Shown here piece after piece: positions 20,009-27,980 of a stretch of DNA of 46,395 bases (position 1 is its first letter; the number at the start of each line of letters is the position of its first letter). The stretch spans positions 1 through 46,395 of the forward strand of contig SLCK01000027.1 of the NCBI GenBank assembly GCA_007125845.1, read 5' to 3'. The notes under the pieces were generated by a model that was given only the letters and a program-made list of their open reading frames with translations, searched no databases and was not told the DNA's origin. The position numbers were made by a program, and so were the translations under genes. This DNA comes from Gemmatimonadota bacterium. Its GTDB lineage: Bacteria; Gemmatimonadota; Gemmatimonadetes; Longimicrobiales; Gaopeijiaceae.

Positions 20009-20339
20009 CTATGACCACAAAGTCGTGTGAGTTCGCATCAGCTTCGTCCGGTTGTCTCCCTCTTCATCATCGCGCACCGCGCCCGCGATCAGCCCTGGGT
20101 GGCCGGCGGGCGGCGTGCATTGTCAGGGCTTCTCAAGTCGTCCCGATTCCCGTATTAGAACCGATCATGTCACTGATCGTACTATCACGGAGATCCACCG
20201 GTCGTTCGTACGACGGCAGTCCCGTAGGAGGACGGTCTCCCAATGCTGCAAGGTTGAGGCCGGAGGTTGTTCCGAAGGAAGAGTCCGAACGTTCCATTCG
20301 CCGGAACGATCTGCCGGCACGGGGTCCGGTCAAGGTGAG
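20009..20339. other. Gap between ECF sigma and fecR
   Basis: These 331 bases contain no convincing gene on either strand. The gap is unusually long for a sigma/FecR pair, which often overlap or nearly touch, so fecR probably has its own promoter. The only structure I see is the palindrome at 20162-20179. Confidence 0.5.
20162..20179. promoter_or_regulatory. Palindrome CGATCA-N6-TGATCG upstream of fecR
   Basis: Perfect 6-bp arms with a 6-base spacer, 154 bases before the fecR start. It has the size and symmetry of a dimeric regulator's operator. No matching second copy was noticed. Confidence 0.3.
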
Positions 20340-20924
20340 TCAAATCCGCTCGTCTGACACCGAGCGGAGGGCCTCACGGAGCTCATTCAGAGCTGCGCTC
20401 ATCTGGTTCGCGACGGTGGGAACGGCGACGCCCATCGCGTCGGCCACCTCGCGGTAGGAGAGACCATGCAGGCAGGCGAGAGTGAACGCCTCCCGTCTGC
20501 GCTCCGGAAGGCGCGAGATCGTCTCGTTCAGGGTGCGGAGGACCTCCTGCTGATCGAACACCTGGGAAGGCGTCGGCGAGAACTCCGGCGTCCTCAACTC
20601 TTCATCCTGGGCCCGAGCCTCCCGGATCTTCCGGCGATCGCGTTCGTGGAGGCAGAGGTTTCTCACGATCGTGTAGAGGTAGCCCCTCACGGAACCCGTC
20701 TCTTCCCAACCCTCTCGACCCTGCCAGAGGCGGACGAAAGCCTCCTGCGCGATGTCCTCCGCCGCATCTGTCCGATTCACGAAGCCGAATCCGTACTGCA
20801 CCAGTGGCTCCCAGTATCTCCGGATCAGGGCCGTAAGGGCTTCCTCTTCACCATCGCGGATTCGCGCCATGAGGCCCTCGTCGCCCAGGTCGGGCAAGGG
20901 GTCTCCGCGTGGCTCGATGTCCAT
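20340..20924 (-). CDS. ECF-type RNA polymerase sigma factor
   Basis: 194 residues from the ATG at 20924-20922, preferred over an upstream start because GAGG lies at proper spacing (TTGAGGATCACG before the ATG). Region 2 runs from EALTALIRRYWEPLVQYGFG through DAAEDIAQEAFVRLWQGRE to VRGYLYTIVRNLCLHERDRR; region 4 is ISRLPERRREAFTLACLHGL, then SYREVADAMGVAVPTVANQM, a complete helix-turn-helix. It resembles FecI/Bacteroidetes-type ECF factors regulated by FecR anti-sigma proteins. It should direct polymerase to its own regulon, plausibly GGT3 with the PLP enzyme, and perhaps the susCD locus. It is divergent from a small lipoprotein gene. Confidence 0.93.
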   Translation of the reverse strand: MDIEPRGDPLPDLGDEGLMARIRDGEEEALTALIRRYWEPLVQYGFGFVNRTDAAEDIAQEAFVRLWQGREGWEETGSVRGYLYTIVRNLCLHERDRRKIREARAQDEELRTPEFSPTPSQVFDQQEVLRTLNETISRLPERRREAFTLACLHGLSYREVADAMGVAVPTVANQMSAALNELREALRSVSDERI

Positions 20925-21231
20925 CGTGATCCTCAATTCGGGGGTGTCGGAGGAAAGCCGCACGCACTTTCAACCGAGTTCTCAAGGTACGGTGAGCGGC
21001 GACGCAGTGTCAAAGCGATCCGTGAGCTCCCCACGCCGTCTTGTGGCAGTCCTCTCAACCGGATATTCCGCTCCGGCCGACACCCTCCGTCGCCTGGAGC
21101 ATAGAGTCGTATGCCCGGATCGACGGAGCTCAATCGGGCGCCCGGACCCAAGGGGGTGATTCCGGGTTACTTGAAGTGGTGCAGGTGCCACGACCTTTCT
21201 TCTTACAATGCTTGCAGCCCGGAGGTTGCAG
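20925..21231. other. Divergent gap, sigma gene / lipoprotein gene
   Basis: 307 bases without a convincing gene. A TACAAT at 21204-21209 could be the -10 box for the lipoprotein gene, but no good -35 is at the right distance. No repeats seen. Confidence 0.4.
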
Positions 21232-21666
21232 ATGAATCGCCTTCCCGACCGGGACGTCCGGGTCGCCGGTCTCCCGAACCTCCGTAGGCAGCGGCCGGGC
21301 CGGCTCGCGCACGGGCTGCTTTTCAGCTTGTTTCTCCTGCTCCTGGGCGGGTGCGCGATGTTGCCCGGAGGCAACGACGCGCCCGATCCGTTCCGGACCG
21401 GCGCCGGCTCGGCGAGCGGTGGCGTTTTCGAGCTCGAGATTCGCAACGACCACTTCAACGACGCCCGCATCTACGCGCACTGGGGAGGCGAGCGGCGCAG
21501 GATCGGCATGGTGACCGGGGCGACCACCTCTACCTTCGAAATCGAGTGGAGATCACAGGAGTTCCGCGTGGAAGTGGACCTTCTGGCCGGATCCGGCTTC
21601 ACGACCCGTGCGCTCACCGTCTGGCCGGGCGATCACTACGAACTGAGGATTCCCTCTCACCTGTAG
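21232..21666 (+). CDS. Small lipoprotein of unknown function
   Basis: 144 residues from ATG 21232, with GGAGG 6 bases upstream; the frame also has ATG 21208 without such a site. An arginine-rich lead of about 30 residues precedes the hydrophobic stretch GLLFSLFLLLLGGC, whose Cys is the likely lipidation site. The mature part is all-beta in character: VFELEIRNDHFNDARIYAHW, then RRIGMVTGATTSTFEIEW, ending TRALTVWPGDHYELRIPSHL. That fits a single immunoglobulin-like or beta-sandwich domain of the kind seen in short periplasmic proteins with no assigned job. It is monocistronic, with 179 bases before the next gene. Confidence 0.75.
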   Translation: MNRLPDRDVRVAGLPNLRRQRPGRLAHGLLFSLFLLLLGGCAMLPGGNDAPDPFRTGAGSASGGVFELEIRNDHFNDARIYAHWGGERRRIGMVTGATTSTFEIEWRSQEFRVEVDLLAGSGFTTRALTVWPGDHYELRIPSHL

Positions 21667-21845
21667 CCCTGATCGGCCGTAGCTACTGCTGTGCCTGCGG
21701 TGAGGTGCCCGGGATTCAGGTGTGGTACCGCTGCGAACAGGTGGTCCGGCGCTCCAGTCTTTGGTCACGCCCTTTCTTCAGCCGCCTTGCAGTCCCCACA
21801 TTCCCTTGCATGTAGTCTCCCTTACGCGAGCCATTGGGGATTCAC

Positions 21846-23624
21846 ATGAACCGACTCCGGCTGGTAGCCACGGCGTCCGTCCTTCTCATGCTGGGCTGTG
21901 AAAGCCCCGATCCCCCATCTCATTCCGGAGGCGAACCGGTTACGGCCGCCGAAGCGGTACGCGGCGAGTCGGAGATCGGTAGCCGCATGGATCGCTACCT
22001 GTCGGCCATGGAAGCGCTCGGTTTTTCCGGGGCGATCATCGTCAGCCACGGGGGTGAGGTGGTACTGCGGAAAGGCTACGGGATGGCCAACCGGGACACC
22101 CGCCGACCCTACACGCCGTCCACTGTCCAGACCCACGGTTCGATCACCAAGCAGATGACCGGTGCGGCGATCCTCCTCCTTGAAAGCCGCGGTGAGTTGT
22201 CTGTGGACGATCCTATCGAGTTGTATCTCGATCATGTTCCGGAGGACAAGCAGGACATCACCATTCACCAGCTCCTGACCCATTCCTCCGGCCTTCCGGG
22301 GGGCGTCGGTCCGGACGACGAGCCCATCGAGGCAAGAGCCTACGTCGAACGGGTGATGGGGACACCCCTTCAGTTCGAGCCCGGTACGGGTTACGCCTAT
22401 TCCAATGCCGGCTATTCGCTCCTGGGTCGCATCGTGGAACGGGTTTCGCGCGAGGGCTACGAGGCCTTCCTTCGGGATGAGTTGCTGTTGCCCGCTGGGC
22501 TGGTCGAGACCGGCTACGTACTGCCCGAGTGGGATCGAGACCGGCTGGCGCTGGGCTACCGGGACGGGGAGCTCTGGGGGGTCACCCAAGGACGCGGGTG
22601 GCTGGACGATGGGCCGAACTGGCATTTGCGAGCCAACGGAGGACTGCACACCACCGTGGATGATATGCTGCGGTGGCTGAACACCGTTCGGGGCGAGGGC
22701 GTGCTGGACGCCGAAACCACCAGGCGCTGGACCACGGGTTACGTCACCGAGGGAAGCAGCGCCACCGAGTATGCCTATGGCTGGGTGGTTCGGGATACCG
22801 AATGGGGCCCCATGATCGACCACAACGGAAGCAACTACATCTTCTCGGCCGACTTCGTGTGGCTGCCCGAGCCGGACGTGTTCTTCTATGTCCAGGGGAA
22901 CACGTCGATGATCGCGGCAGAACGGCAGCGAGGCCCTCTCCTCTCTGCGGCTTTCGAACACGGATTTCTCATGCCGCCCCTGGTCGAGCCCGACGGCGGC
23001 GCCCGTCCAGAGGAGGCCACGGAAAGGGCAGGGACCTACCACCTGGATAGGGGATGGATTGAGCTGACCCCCGATGACACGCGACTCGTCGCCAGGCTTT
23101 CGGGCCAGTCCGCGCTGGACGTGATGTTGCAATCCACGGCGGAGCAGCGGAAGCAATTCGCAGGACTCAATCGTCGCACCATGGTTGCCATGGACAGATT
23201 GCAGGCGGGCCAGGAAGATGCGCTCTCAGAAATGCTAGGACAGAACGAGGATCCTGTCGAACCCACGCGCGTTCTGCTGAACCGTATCTCGCAAATCAGC
23301 AACCTGTTCGGACCCCTGCAATCCCTCAATTTGGTAGGCTCCTTCGAGAACCTTCCCGGGTCGTCCCTCGCGGAGTTCGGACCGTGGACCACCTTTGTGC
23401 ACGCGGAATTTGAACACTGGAATCAGTACTGGAACATGGTCTGGAACAGCGACGGCAGCTATCGAGGTACGTTCAGCGGTCCCTGGCCGTCGTTCATTCT
23501 GGTCCCGACGGGAAAGGGCCGGTATACGGGTGTCAGGGAGGGTCCGCCCTGGAATACCATCGAGCTTCATTTCGAGGATGAGTGCCTGGTGTCCGCGGAG
23601 GGGGTCGCCTGTCCGGAAGCATAG
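21846..23624 (+). CDS. Beta-lactamase-fold serine hydrolase, lipoprotein
   Basis: 592 residues from ATG 21846; the frame is open from a TTG twelve bases earlier, but the ATG gives a clean lipoprotein signal (LVATASVLLMLGC). Class C/penicillin-binding-like catalytic motifs are in order: Ser99-x-x-Lys102 in HGSITKQ, Tyr185-Ser-Asn187 in YAYSNAGYSLLG, and His-Asn-Gly in MIDHNGSNY replacing KTG. Proteins with this set are usually esterases, D-aminopeptidases or peptidoglycan-related hydrolases rather than resistance enzymes. The C-terminal 220 or so residues are beyond the catalytic domain and probably form an accessory beta domain. Single gene; a glyoxalase-fold gene follows after 122 bases. Confidence 0.88.
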   Translation: MNRLRLVATASVLLMLGCESPDPPSHSGGEPVTAAEAVRGESEIGSRMDRYLSAMEALGFSGAIIVSHGGEVVLRKGYGMANRDTRRPYTPSTVQTHGSITKQMTGAAILLLESRGELSVDDPIELYLDHVPEDKQDITIHQLLTHSSGLPGGVGPDDEPIEARAYVERVMGTPLQFEPGTGYAYSNAGYSLLGRIVERVSREGYEAFLRDELLLPAGLVETGYVLPEWDRDRLALGYRDGELWGVTQGRGWLDDGPNWHLRANGGLHTTVDDMLRWLNTVRGEGVLDAETTRRWTTGYVTEGSSATEYAYGWVVRDTEWGPMIDHNGSNYIFSADFVWLPEPDVFFYVQGNTSMIAAERQRGPLLSAAFEHGFLMPPLVEPDGGARPEEATERAGTYHLDRGWIELTPDDTRLVARLSGQSALDVMLQSTAEQRKQFAGLNRRTMVAMDRLQAGQEDALSEMLGQNEDPVEPTRVLLNRISQISNLFGPLQSLNLVGSFENLPGSSLAEFGPWTTFVHAEFEHWNQYWNMVWNSDGSYRGTFSGPWPSFILVPTGKGRYTGVREGPPWNTIELHFEDECLVSAEGVACPEA

Positions 23625-23746
23625 CTCGCGAGCGCCTCGGGCGTGCAGACGTTCCGCGCCAGAGTTTGTGGAGGGGCCCAAACCCCGGACGCGTCAGTCG
23701 AGACACCCGGAGCTCTGATCGACTGGGAGAAAAGGGGATCAATAGG

Positions 23747-24163
23747 ATGCAGCCAAGGATCACGGTGATCACGCTGGGTGTGGACGACCTGGAGAGGGCC
23801 GTGACGTTCTATAGGGATGGTCTCGGGCTTCCAACCGAGGGAATTGTGGGTGAGCAGTTCGAGCACGGCGCCGTGGCGTTCTTCGACCTGGAGGGAGGGA
23901 CAAGGCTGGCACTCTGGCCTCGACGGAGCATCGCACACGATACGGGACTTTCCGAGAGCGCACCGAGTGCCACTGAAGTCACGATGGGTCACAACGTAGG
24001 AAGCAGGGAGGCGGTAGACGCCGTGATGAAAGAGGCGAATCAAGCCGGTGCGAGGATCGTCAAGCCCGCGCAAGACACGTTCTGGGGAGGGTATGCTGGC
24101 TATTTTCTGGATCCCGATGGCCACTTGTGGGAGGTGGTTTGGAACCCGAGTTGGGATGTCTGA
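23747..24163 (+). CDS. VOC-superfamily (glyoxalase-fold) protein
   Basis: 138 residues; ATG 23747 follows AGGGG, and the longer open frame upstream overlaps the hydrolase end and lacks a start site. The paired beta-alpha-beta-beta-beta modules show in ITVITLGVDDLERAVTFYRD, LGLPTE and GYAGYFLDPDGHLWEVVWNP. The C-terminal Glu of WEVVWNP is the usual metal ligand, but the N-terminal His common in glyoxalase and bleomycin-resistance proteins is replaced (ITLGVDDL), so metal use is doubtful. Members act on small electrophiles, aromatic compounds or antibiotics; nothing here fixes the substrate. Confidence 0.85.
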   Translation: MQPRITVITLGVDDLERAVTFYRDGLGLPTEGIVGEQFEHGAVAFFDLEGGTRLALWPRRSIAHDTGLSESAPSATEVTMGHNVGSREAVDAVMKEANQAGARIVKPAQDTFWGGYAGYFLDPDGHLWEVVWNPSWDV

Positions 24164-24202
24164 GCGGGCTCATTTACCCTCAGCGCTGGAGCTTGAAACC
24201 GA

Positions 24203-24448
24203 ATGGCCGGGGAGTCTACTGCAGGCGAGGAGTACATCAAGTACCACAAGGGCGGTACAGTCTGGGCGAAGGGACGCATGCTCGACGGGACCCCCACCGG
24301 ATACTGGGAGTGGTTCCGAAAGGATGGAACGAAGCTGCGGTCAGGGCACTTCGAGAACGGGGAACAGGTAGGCAAGTGGGTTACCTACGACCGGGAAGGT
24401 CGAGAGTACAAGGTGACCGAAATGAAGCCGAAGGCGGCGTCGGAATAG
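24203..24448 (+). CDS. YwqK/MORN-repeat-like small protein
   Basis: 81 residues. Two MORN-like units can be seen: GTVWAKGRMLDGTPTGYWEW, then GTKLRSGHFENGEQVGKWVT, each with the YWEW/KWVTY aromatic ending. This matches proteins annotated as YwqK-family toxin-antitoxin antitoxins, a name given from one Bacillus system; many relatives have no toxin partner, and none is evident here. No signal peptide. It starts 39 bases after the VOC gene and may be co-transcribed. The ribosome binding site (GGAG) is rather far, about 13 bases from the ATG. Confidence 0.75.
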   Translation: MAGESTAGEEYIKYHKGGTVWAKGRMLDGTPTGYWEWFRKDGTKLRSGHFENGEQVGKWVTYDREGREYKVTEMKPKAASE

Positions 24449-24521
24449 CCTTGGCCATTGCCGGATCACATTGAGCCTCTCCGGATCGCTCTGTGTTCGC
24501 TGTTCAGAGCACAAGGGCTGG

Positions 24522-24540
24522 AAGGTTGTTGAGCAAGAGG
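24522..24540 (+). repeat. Possible third, partial copy of the 28-bp repeat core
   Basis: AAGGTTGTTGAGCAAGAGG agrees with copy A at 16 of 19 positions. It lies in the gap before the alpha/beta hydrolase and lacks the leading CTAG. The match is short enough that chance cannot be excluded. Confidence 0.3.
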
Positions 24541-24576
24541 CATTGCCACCGGCTCGTTTTGGCCTGACAGGTTGCC

Positions 24577-25389
24577 ATGAACGGTAGCTCGAAGCAATTG
24601 ATTGACTCGATGGACGGGACACCCATCGCGATCTGGAGAACGGGCAGCGGGCCGCCGCTTGTCCTCGTTCACGGGATGATCGCCGATCACAGCACGACAT
24701 GGCGACTCGTCCTGCCGGAGTTGAGCCGATGGTTCACCGTGTACGCGATGGACCGACGGGGTCGAGGTGGGAGTGGCAACGCGCCCGAATACGAGCTCCG
24801 GCACGAAGCGGAGGATGTGGCTGCCGTCGTGGATACAGTCCGGGCGCCCGTCTGTCTGCTCGGACATTCCTTCGGGGGGCTTTGTGCGCTGGAGGCGACG
24901 CTTCTGACAGAAGGCATCGAGAGGCTGATCGTCTACGAAGGGGTCTTCCTGCGAGGGGCCGATTTCTTGTCTGAGACACTTATCTCCACCATCGAGGACC
25001 TTCTGGGAGCGGGGCGGACCGAGGACGCTCTCGTCTTCTTCCTCCGGGAAGGGGCGGATCTGACCGAGCCCGAGATCGAGCTCCTGCGATCGAATCCGGA
25101 TGCTTGGCAGCTCCGGCTCGACAACGCGTGGACGATTCCGCGGGAGTGGGGGGTCCAACGGAGGTACGAGTTCGAGGAGCACCGGTTCCGGAACATGCGG
25201 GCGCCCACCCTCCTTCTCGTGGGAAGCGAAAGTCCCTCGCGGGTTCTGCGAGCTGCGCATGCCGTGGCCCGGGCTCTCCCGGACGCGAGGGTGTCCGAGA
25301 TGGCGGGCCAGGAGCACATTGCGATGTATACGGCGCCGGACCTGTTCGTCGAGGAGGTCGTTCGTTTCGCAGGGCGATGGGAGGCGTGA
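24577..25389 (+). CDS. Alpha/beta hydrolase
   Basis: 270 residues, cytoplasmic (no signal). The oxyanion-hole segment LVLVHGMIADHSTTW, the nucleophile elbow GHSFGG with Ser98, an acid candidate in LLLVGSESPSRV and the catalytic His in GQEHIAMYTAPDLF follow the standard order. The cap region between is short and helical. Relatives are general esterases, lipases or haloperoxidase-like hydrolases; the substrate is not readable. No strong ribosome binding site precedes the ATG, though the conserved strand IAIWRTGSGPP starts soon after, so the start is probably right. The FMN reductase gene follows after 62 bases. Confidence 0.9.
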   Translation: MNGSSKQLIDSMDGTPIAIWRTGSGPPLVLVHGMIADHSTTWRLVLPELSRWFTVYAMDRRGRGGSGNAPEYELRHEAEDVAAVVDTVRAPVCLLGHSFGGLCALEATLLTEGIERLIVYEGVFLRGADFLSETLISTIEDLLGAGRTEDALVFFLREGADLTEPEIELLRSNPDAWQLRLDNAWTIPREWGVQRRYEFEEHRFRNMRAPTLLLVGSESPSRVLRAAHAVARALPDARVSEMAGQEHIAMYTAPDLFVEEVVRFAGRWEA

Positions 25390-25451
25390 GCGTGGGCATG
25401 AGGCCCCATCCCGCGCCCCGCCCTCCACCGTCACTGTGAGGTAAGGGTTTC

Positions 25452-26015
25452 GTGTACATTCCGATTATCCTGGGTTCTGTGCGGAGGAACCGGAGAAGCG
25501 TCCGGGTCGCCCGGTTCGTGCGGAGCTTGCTCGCGCGCCGAAGCGCCCTGGAAACGGAGCTCCTCGACCTGGCGGAGTTCGATTTTCCCGTGATGGTCGA
25601 GCGCCTTCGGCTGCGGGACGACCCACCCGCGGGACTGCAGCGATTCTCGGACGCGATCGCGAAGGGGGACGCGGTTCTCGTGGTCACACCAGAATACAAT
25701 GGAGGCTATCCAGGGGCGTTGAAGAATGCCCTGGACTACCTCCTCCCGGAGTTTCGGCGCAAGGCGGTCGGGATCGTGACCGTTTCCTCCGGGGGATTCG
25801 GAGGGGTGAACTGCCTGGGTCAACTTCGCGCCGTCTTCCTTTCGATGTCGGCGATTCCGGTCCCCGCCAAGTTCCCGGTCTCCCGGGTCCAGAACGCATT
25901 CTCGGCGGACGGAACGCCGGAGTATGAAACGCAGGTGGAACGGGCCAACAAGTTCATAGACGATTTCCTCTGGTTCGGTGAAGCGCTGCGCGATCGCCGG
26001 GCTCGGGACGAGTGA
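25452..26015 (+). CDS. NADPH-dependent FMN reductase
   Basis: 187 residues from GTG 25452, after AGGTAAGGG. Flavodoxin-like fold: IPIILGSVRRNRRSVRVARF (phosphate-binding loop), VLVVTPEYNGGYPGALKNAL (the PEYN motif of this family), and IVTVSSGGFGGVNCL near the flavin. Such enzymes reduce FMN, quinones, azo dyes or chromate. Its last four bases (GTGA) are shared with the start of the next gene, so the two are translationally coupled. First gene of a compact four-gene run ending with OsmC, which suggests a redox-stress unit. Confidence 0.92.
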   Translation: MYIPIILGSVRRNRRSVRVARFVRSLLARRSALETELLDLAEFDFPVMVERLRLRDDPPAGLQRFSDAIAKGDAVLVVTPEYNGGYPGALKNALDYLLPEFRRKAVGIVTVSSGGFGGVNCLGQLRAVFLSMSAIPVPAKFPVSRVQNAFSADGTPEYETQVERANKFIDDFLWFGEALRDRRARDE

Positions 26016-26713
26016 GGGCCAGCGGCCGTTCCTCGGCCCCGCCCGCCAGGCCGGGATACACGCGTACGGTTCGCGCGCTCGGCATTGCGTCCAGCTTGGG
26101 CATCGTGTGTCTGAGCCTCGTCTACGGCGCGACGCTGGCCAGCGGTCTCATCTCCTTGCCGGCTTCCGATGCACCCGTCGGTGAGCCCTGGTTCTCCCTG
26201 CTCGAAGCGCTCATCGTCCTCGTCGTACCTCTGATGGTCGTTCTCATGGTGGCGATCCACGCCTGGGCCCCGCCGGAGCGGAGGCCATTCGCGGTAGCCG
26301 GGATCGTGTTCATGACGATCATGGCTTGCCTGACCATCTCGGTTCACTTCGTGATCCTGACCGTAAGTGGCCATCTCACCCTCGAAGAGCATCCGTGGGC
26401 CTCCATCTTCCTTTCCTTCGAGTGGCCGTCCGTCGCCTATGCCCTGGACATCCTCGCCTGGGACTTCTTCTTTCCGATCGCGGTCTTCTTCGCGGCGGCG
26501 GTGTTCAGCGGCCCCGGGCTGGAGCGAGTCGTGAAGGGACTTCTGGTGCTGAGCGGGTTGATCGCGCTTGGCGGGATCGCAGGCGCGGTCCTGGGGAATC
26601 TGCAGGTGCGAAACGTCGGAATCGTCGGCTACGGGGTGGTGTTTCCCGGCGCGGCACTCCTCCTCAGCGTCCTTTTCCTGCGGACTGCGCCGGAGCTGCG
26701 CCGGACTCGATGA
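26012..26713 (+). CDS. Six-helix integral membrane protein, unknown
   Basis: 233 residues from GTG 26012, which overlaps the preceding stop by GTGA. Hydrophobic segments at roughly residues 21-45, 63-85, 95-120, 140-168, 175-195 and 203-225 predict six membrane helices. I recognise no family. Segments such as HPWASIFLSFEWPSVAYALD and DILAWDFFFPIAVFFAAAVF are rich in aromatic residues but contain no catalytic or haem signature I can defend. Coupling to the FMN reductase suggests it works with or is produced alongside that enzyme. Confidence 0.82.
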   Translation: MRASGRSSAPPARPGYTRTVRALGIASSLGIVCLSLVYGATLASGLISLPASDAPVGEPWFSLLEALIVLVVPLMVVLMVAIHAWAPPERRPFAVAGIVFMTIMACLTISVHFVILTVSGHLTLEEHPWASIFLSFEWPSVAYALDILAWDFFFPIAVFFAAAVFSGPGLERVVKGLLVLSGLIALGGIAGAVLGNLQVRNVGIVGYGVVFPGAALLLSVLFLRTAPELRRTR

Positions 26714-26732
26714 GCCCTCGGTAGGAGATGGT

Positions 26733-27443
26733 GTGGAATCCAGGACGAGCCCTTCCCGACTCCGATTGATCCTGGAGGGGCAGGGGCTCCACGTCGCTGC
26801 CCTCGCCCTCCTGATCCTCGGGCTCATTCTTGCTTCGGAGTTGGACTTGGTGCGGGCCGGCGCGCTCTGGGGGCTCGAGAGCGTGAAGTGGTTCTGGATC
26901 GCAGCTCTGGTCGCGATCCTCCACCAGCATTACGTGTGGTTCTGCTGGCGGACCGAGTTGCACGGGGCCCTGCTGTCGAGGCTCTTCGGTTCACGCGGAT
27001 TCACTCTCTTCGCCACCGGGTTTGCCCTACTGGGACTCACCAGAGTGGTTGCCGTGTTCGCCCTCGCGGTCTCGAATCGCGGCACCGTGCCGAGCGCCGA
27101 CGCGGTGCTGCATGCGCTGGCTCTGGTGGCGCTGGTCCCCGCCGTGTATCTCTTCTATTCGGTGCAGCGGTACTTCGGCTTCCGGCGGGCGTTCGGTATC
27201 GATCACTTCGACCCCGCGTACCGGCGGATGCCCTTCGTGCGCGAGGGGATCTTCAGGTTCTCGGACAACGCGATGTACACGTTCGGCTTCCTGATTCTCT
27301 GGGTGCCGGCACTCTGGTTCGGCTCGGTGGCCGGACTCTGCATCGCGCTCTTCAATCACATCTATATCTGGGTTCACTACGCCTCGACCGAGCGCCCCGA
27401 CATGCGGCGCATCTACGGAGGGAACCCGGGGAGGGTCCAATGA
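26733..27443 (+). CDS. Membrane methyltransferase-like protein (PEMT/isoprenylcysteine methyltransferase type)
   Basis: 236 residues from GTG 26733, with AGGAG 5 bases upstream; the frame is open earlier but only as an overlap of the previous gene. Several membrane helices lead to a C-terminal region characteristic of phospholipid and isoprenylcysteine methyltransferases: GIFRFSDNAMYTFGFLILW, then FNHIYIWVHYASTERPDM, with the Glu-Arg-Pro near the end expected for S-adenosylmethionine binding. A role in methylating phosphatidylethanolamine is plausible but unproven. Its stop overlaps the OsmC start (ATGA). Sequence divergence from typical PEMT leaves the exact lipid or other acceptor open. Confidence 0.72.
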   Translation: MESRTSPSRLRLILEGQGLHVAALALLILGLILASELDLVRAGALWGLESVKWFWIAALVAILHQHYVWFCWRTELHGALLSRLFGSRGFTLFATGFALLGLTRVVAVFALAVSNRGTVPSADAVLHALALVALVPAVYLFYSVQRYFGFRRAFGIDHFDPAYRRMPFVREGIFRFSDNAMYTFGFLILWVPALWFGSVAGLCIALFNHIYIWVHYASTERPDMRRIYGGNPGRVQ

Positions 27444-27952
27444 GGTTCGATGAGCTGAGGGAGCTCCAGGCTCCCCTGAAGGATCGGTACCGCGAGCGCC
27501 CCGAAGAGGCGGTGGTCACGCTGCGTGCGGAGGGCGAGCTCAGCCGTGGCATTGCTTGCCGGGTCGACACGGGACGGGCCCTCGTGGAGGCAGGCCTGCA
27601 TCCCGCCGCAGGTGGCGACGGATCCCAGGCCTGTACCGGGGACATGCTCCTCGAGGCCCTTGCGGCATGTGCCGGCGTGACCTTGAGAGCGGTGGCGACC
27701 GCGTTCGGGGTAGAGGTGCGGGGGGGAGTGGTCGTCGCCGAGGGCGATCTCGATTTCCGAGGAACCCTCGGCGTGAGCAAGGACGCCCCGGTGGGATTCC
27801 GGGAGATCAGGATGCACATCACGGTTGACTGCGACGCGGACCCGGAGGTGCTCGAGAAGATCGTTGACGTCACCGAACGTTATTGCGTGGTGCTTCAGAC
27901 CCTGAAGAGACCCCCGGAGCTGAGCGTGGCCCTCCGCGATGCGTCCGGCTAG
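27440..27952 (+). CDS. OsmC-family peroxiredoxin-like protein
   Basis: 170 residues; ATG 27440 overlaps the preceding stop and GGAGGG precedes it. The two conserved cysteines of OsmC/Ohr proteins are present in LLEALAACAGVTLRAVA and TERYCVVLQTL, spaced as in active members, which detoxify organic hydroperoxides or similar electrophiles. Fourth gene of the reductase/membrane protein/methyltransferase run. The stop TAG is part of a CTAG that opens repeat copy B, so an insertion-sequence end may begin exactly here; the C-terminus (ALRDASG) does not look truncated. Confidence 0.9.
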   Translation: MRFDELRELQAPLKDRYRERPEEAVVTLRAEGELSRGIACRVDTGRALVEAGLHPAAGGDGSQACTGDMLLEALAACAGVTLRAVATAFGVEVRGGVVVAEGDLDFRGTLGVSKDAPVGFREIRMHITVDCDADPEVLEKIVDVTERYCVVLQTLKRPPELSVALRDASG

Positions 27953-27976
27953 TAGGTTGTCGAAGAAGGGGAGTGG
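27949..27976 (+). repeat. 28-bp repeat, copy B (at the OsmC stop)
   Basis: Starts with CTAG (stop codon inside), then TAGGTTGTCGAAGAAGGGG; 25 of 28 bases equal copy A at 15521-15548. About 25 bases later ACCCTTCTTCGTCGAC (27992-28007) is an imperfect inverse of the same core, so 27953-28010 could be a miniature element or a hairpin of about 9 bp. Confidence 0.6.
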
Positions 27977-27980
27977 ATCG

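Noticed and set aside
20162..20179. ECF sigma autoregulatory promoter
   Set aside because: The palindrome is symmetric, unlike the two-part asymmetric promoters of ECF factors, so I list it only as a possible operator.
23640..23746. Upstream extension of the VOC gene (frame open from 23582)
   Set aside because: It overlaps the end of the serine hydrolase gene and lacks a start signal; ATG 23747 has one and begins at the conserved first strand.
24203..24448. Toxin-antitoxin system based on the YwqK name
   Set aside because: No toxin candidate is next to it; the similarity is to the MORN-like repeat only.
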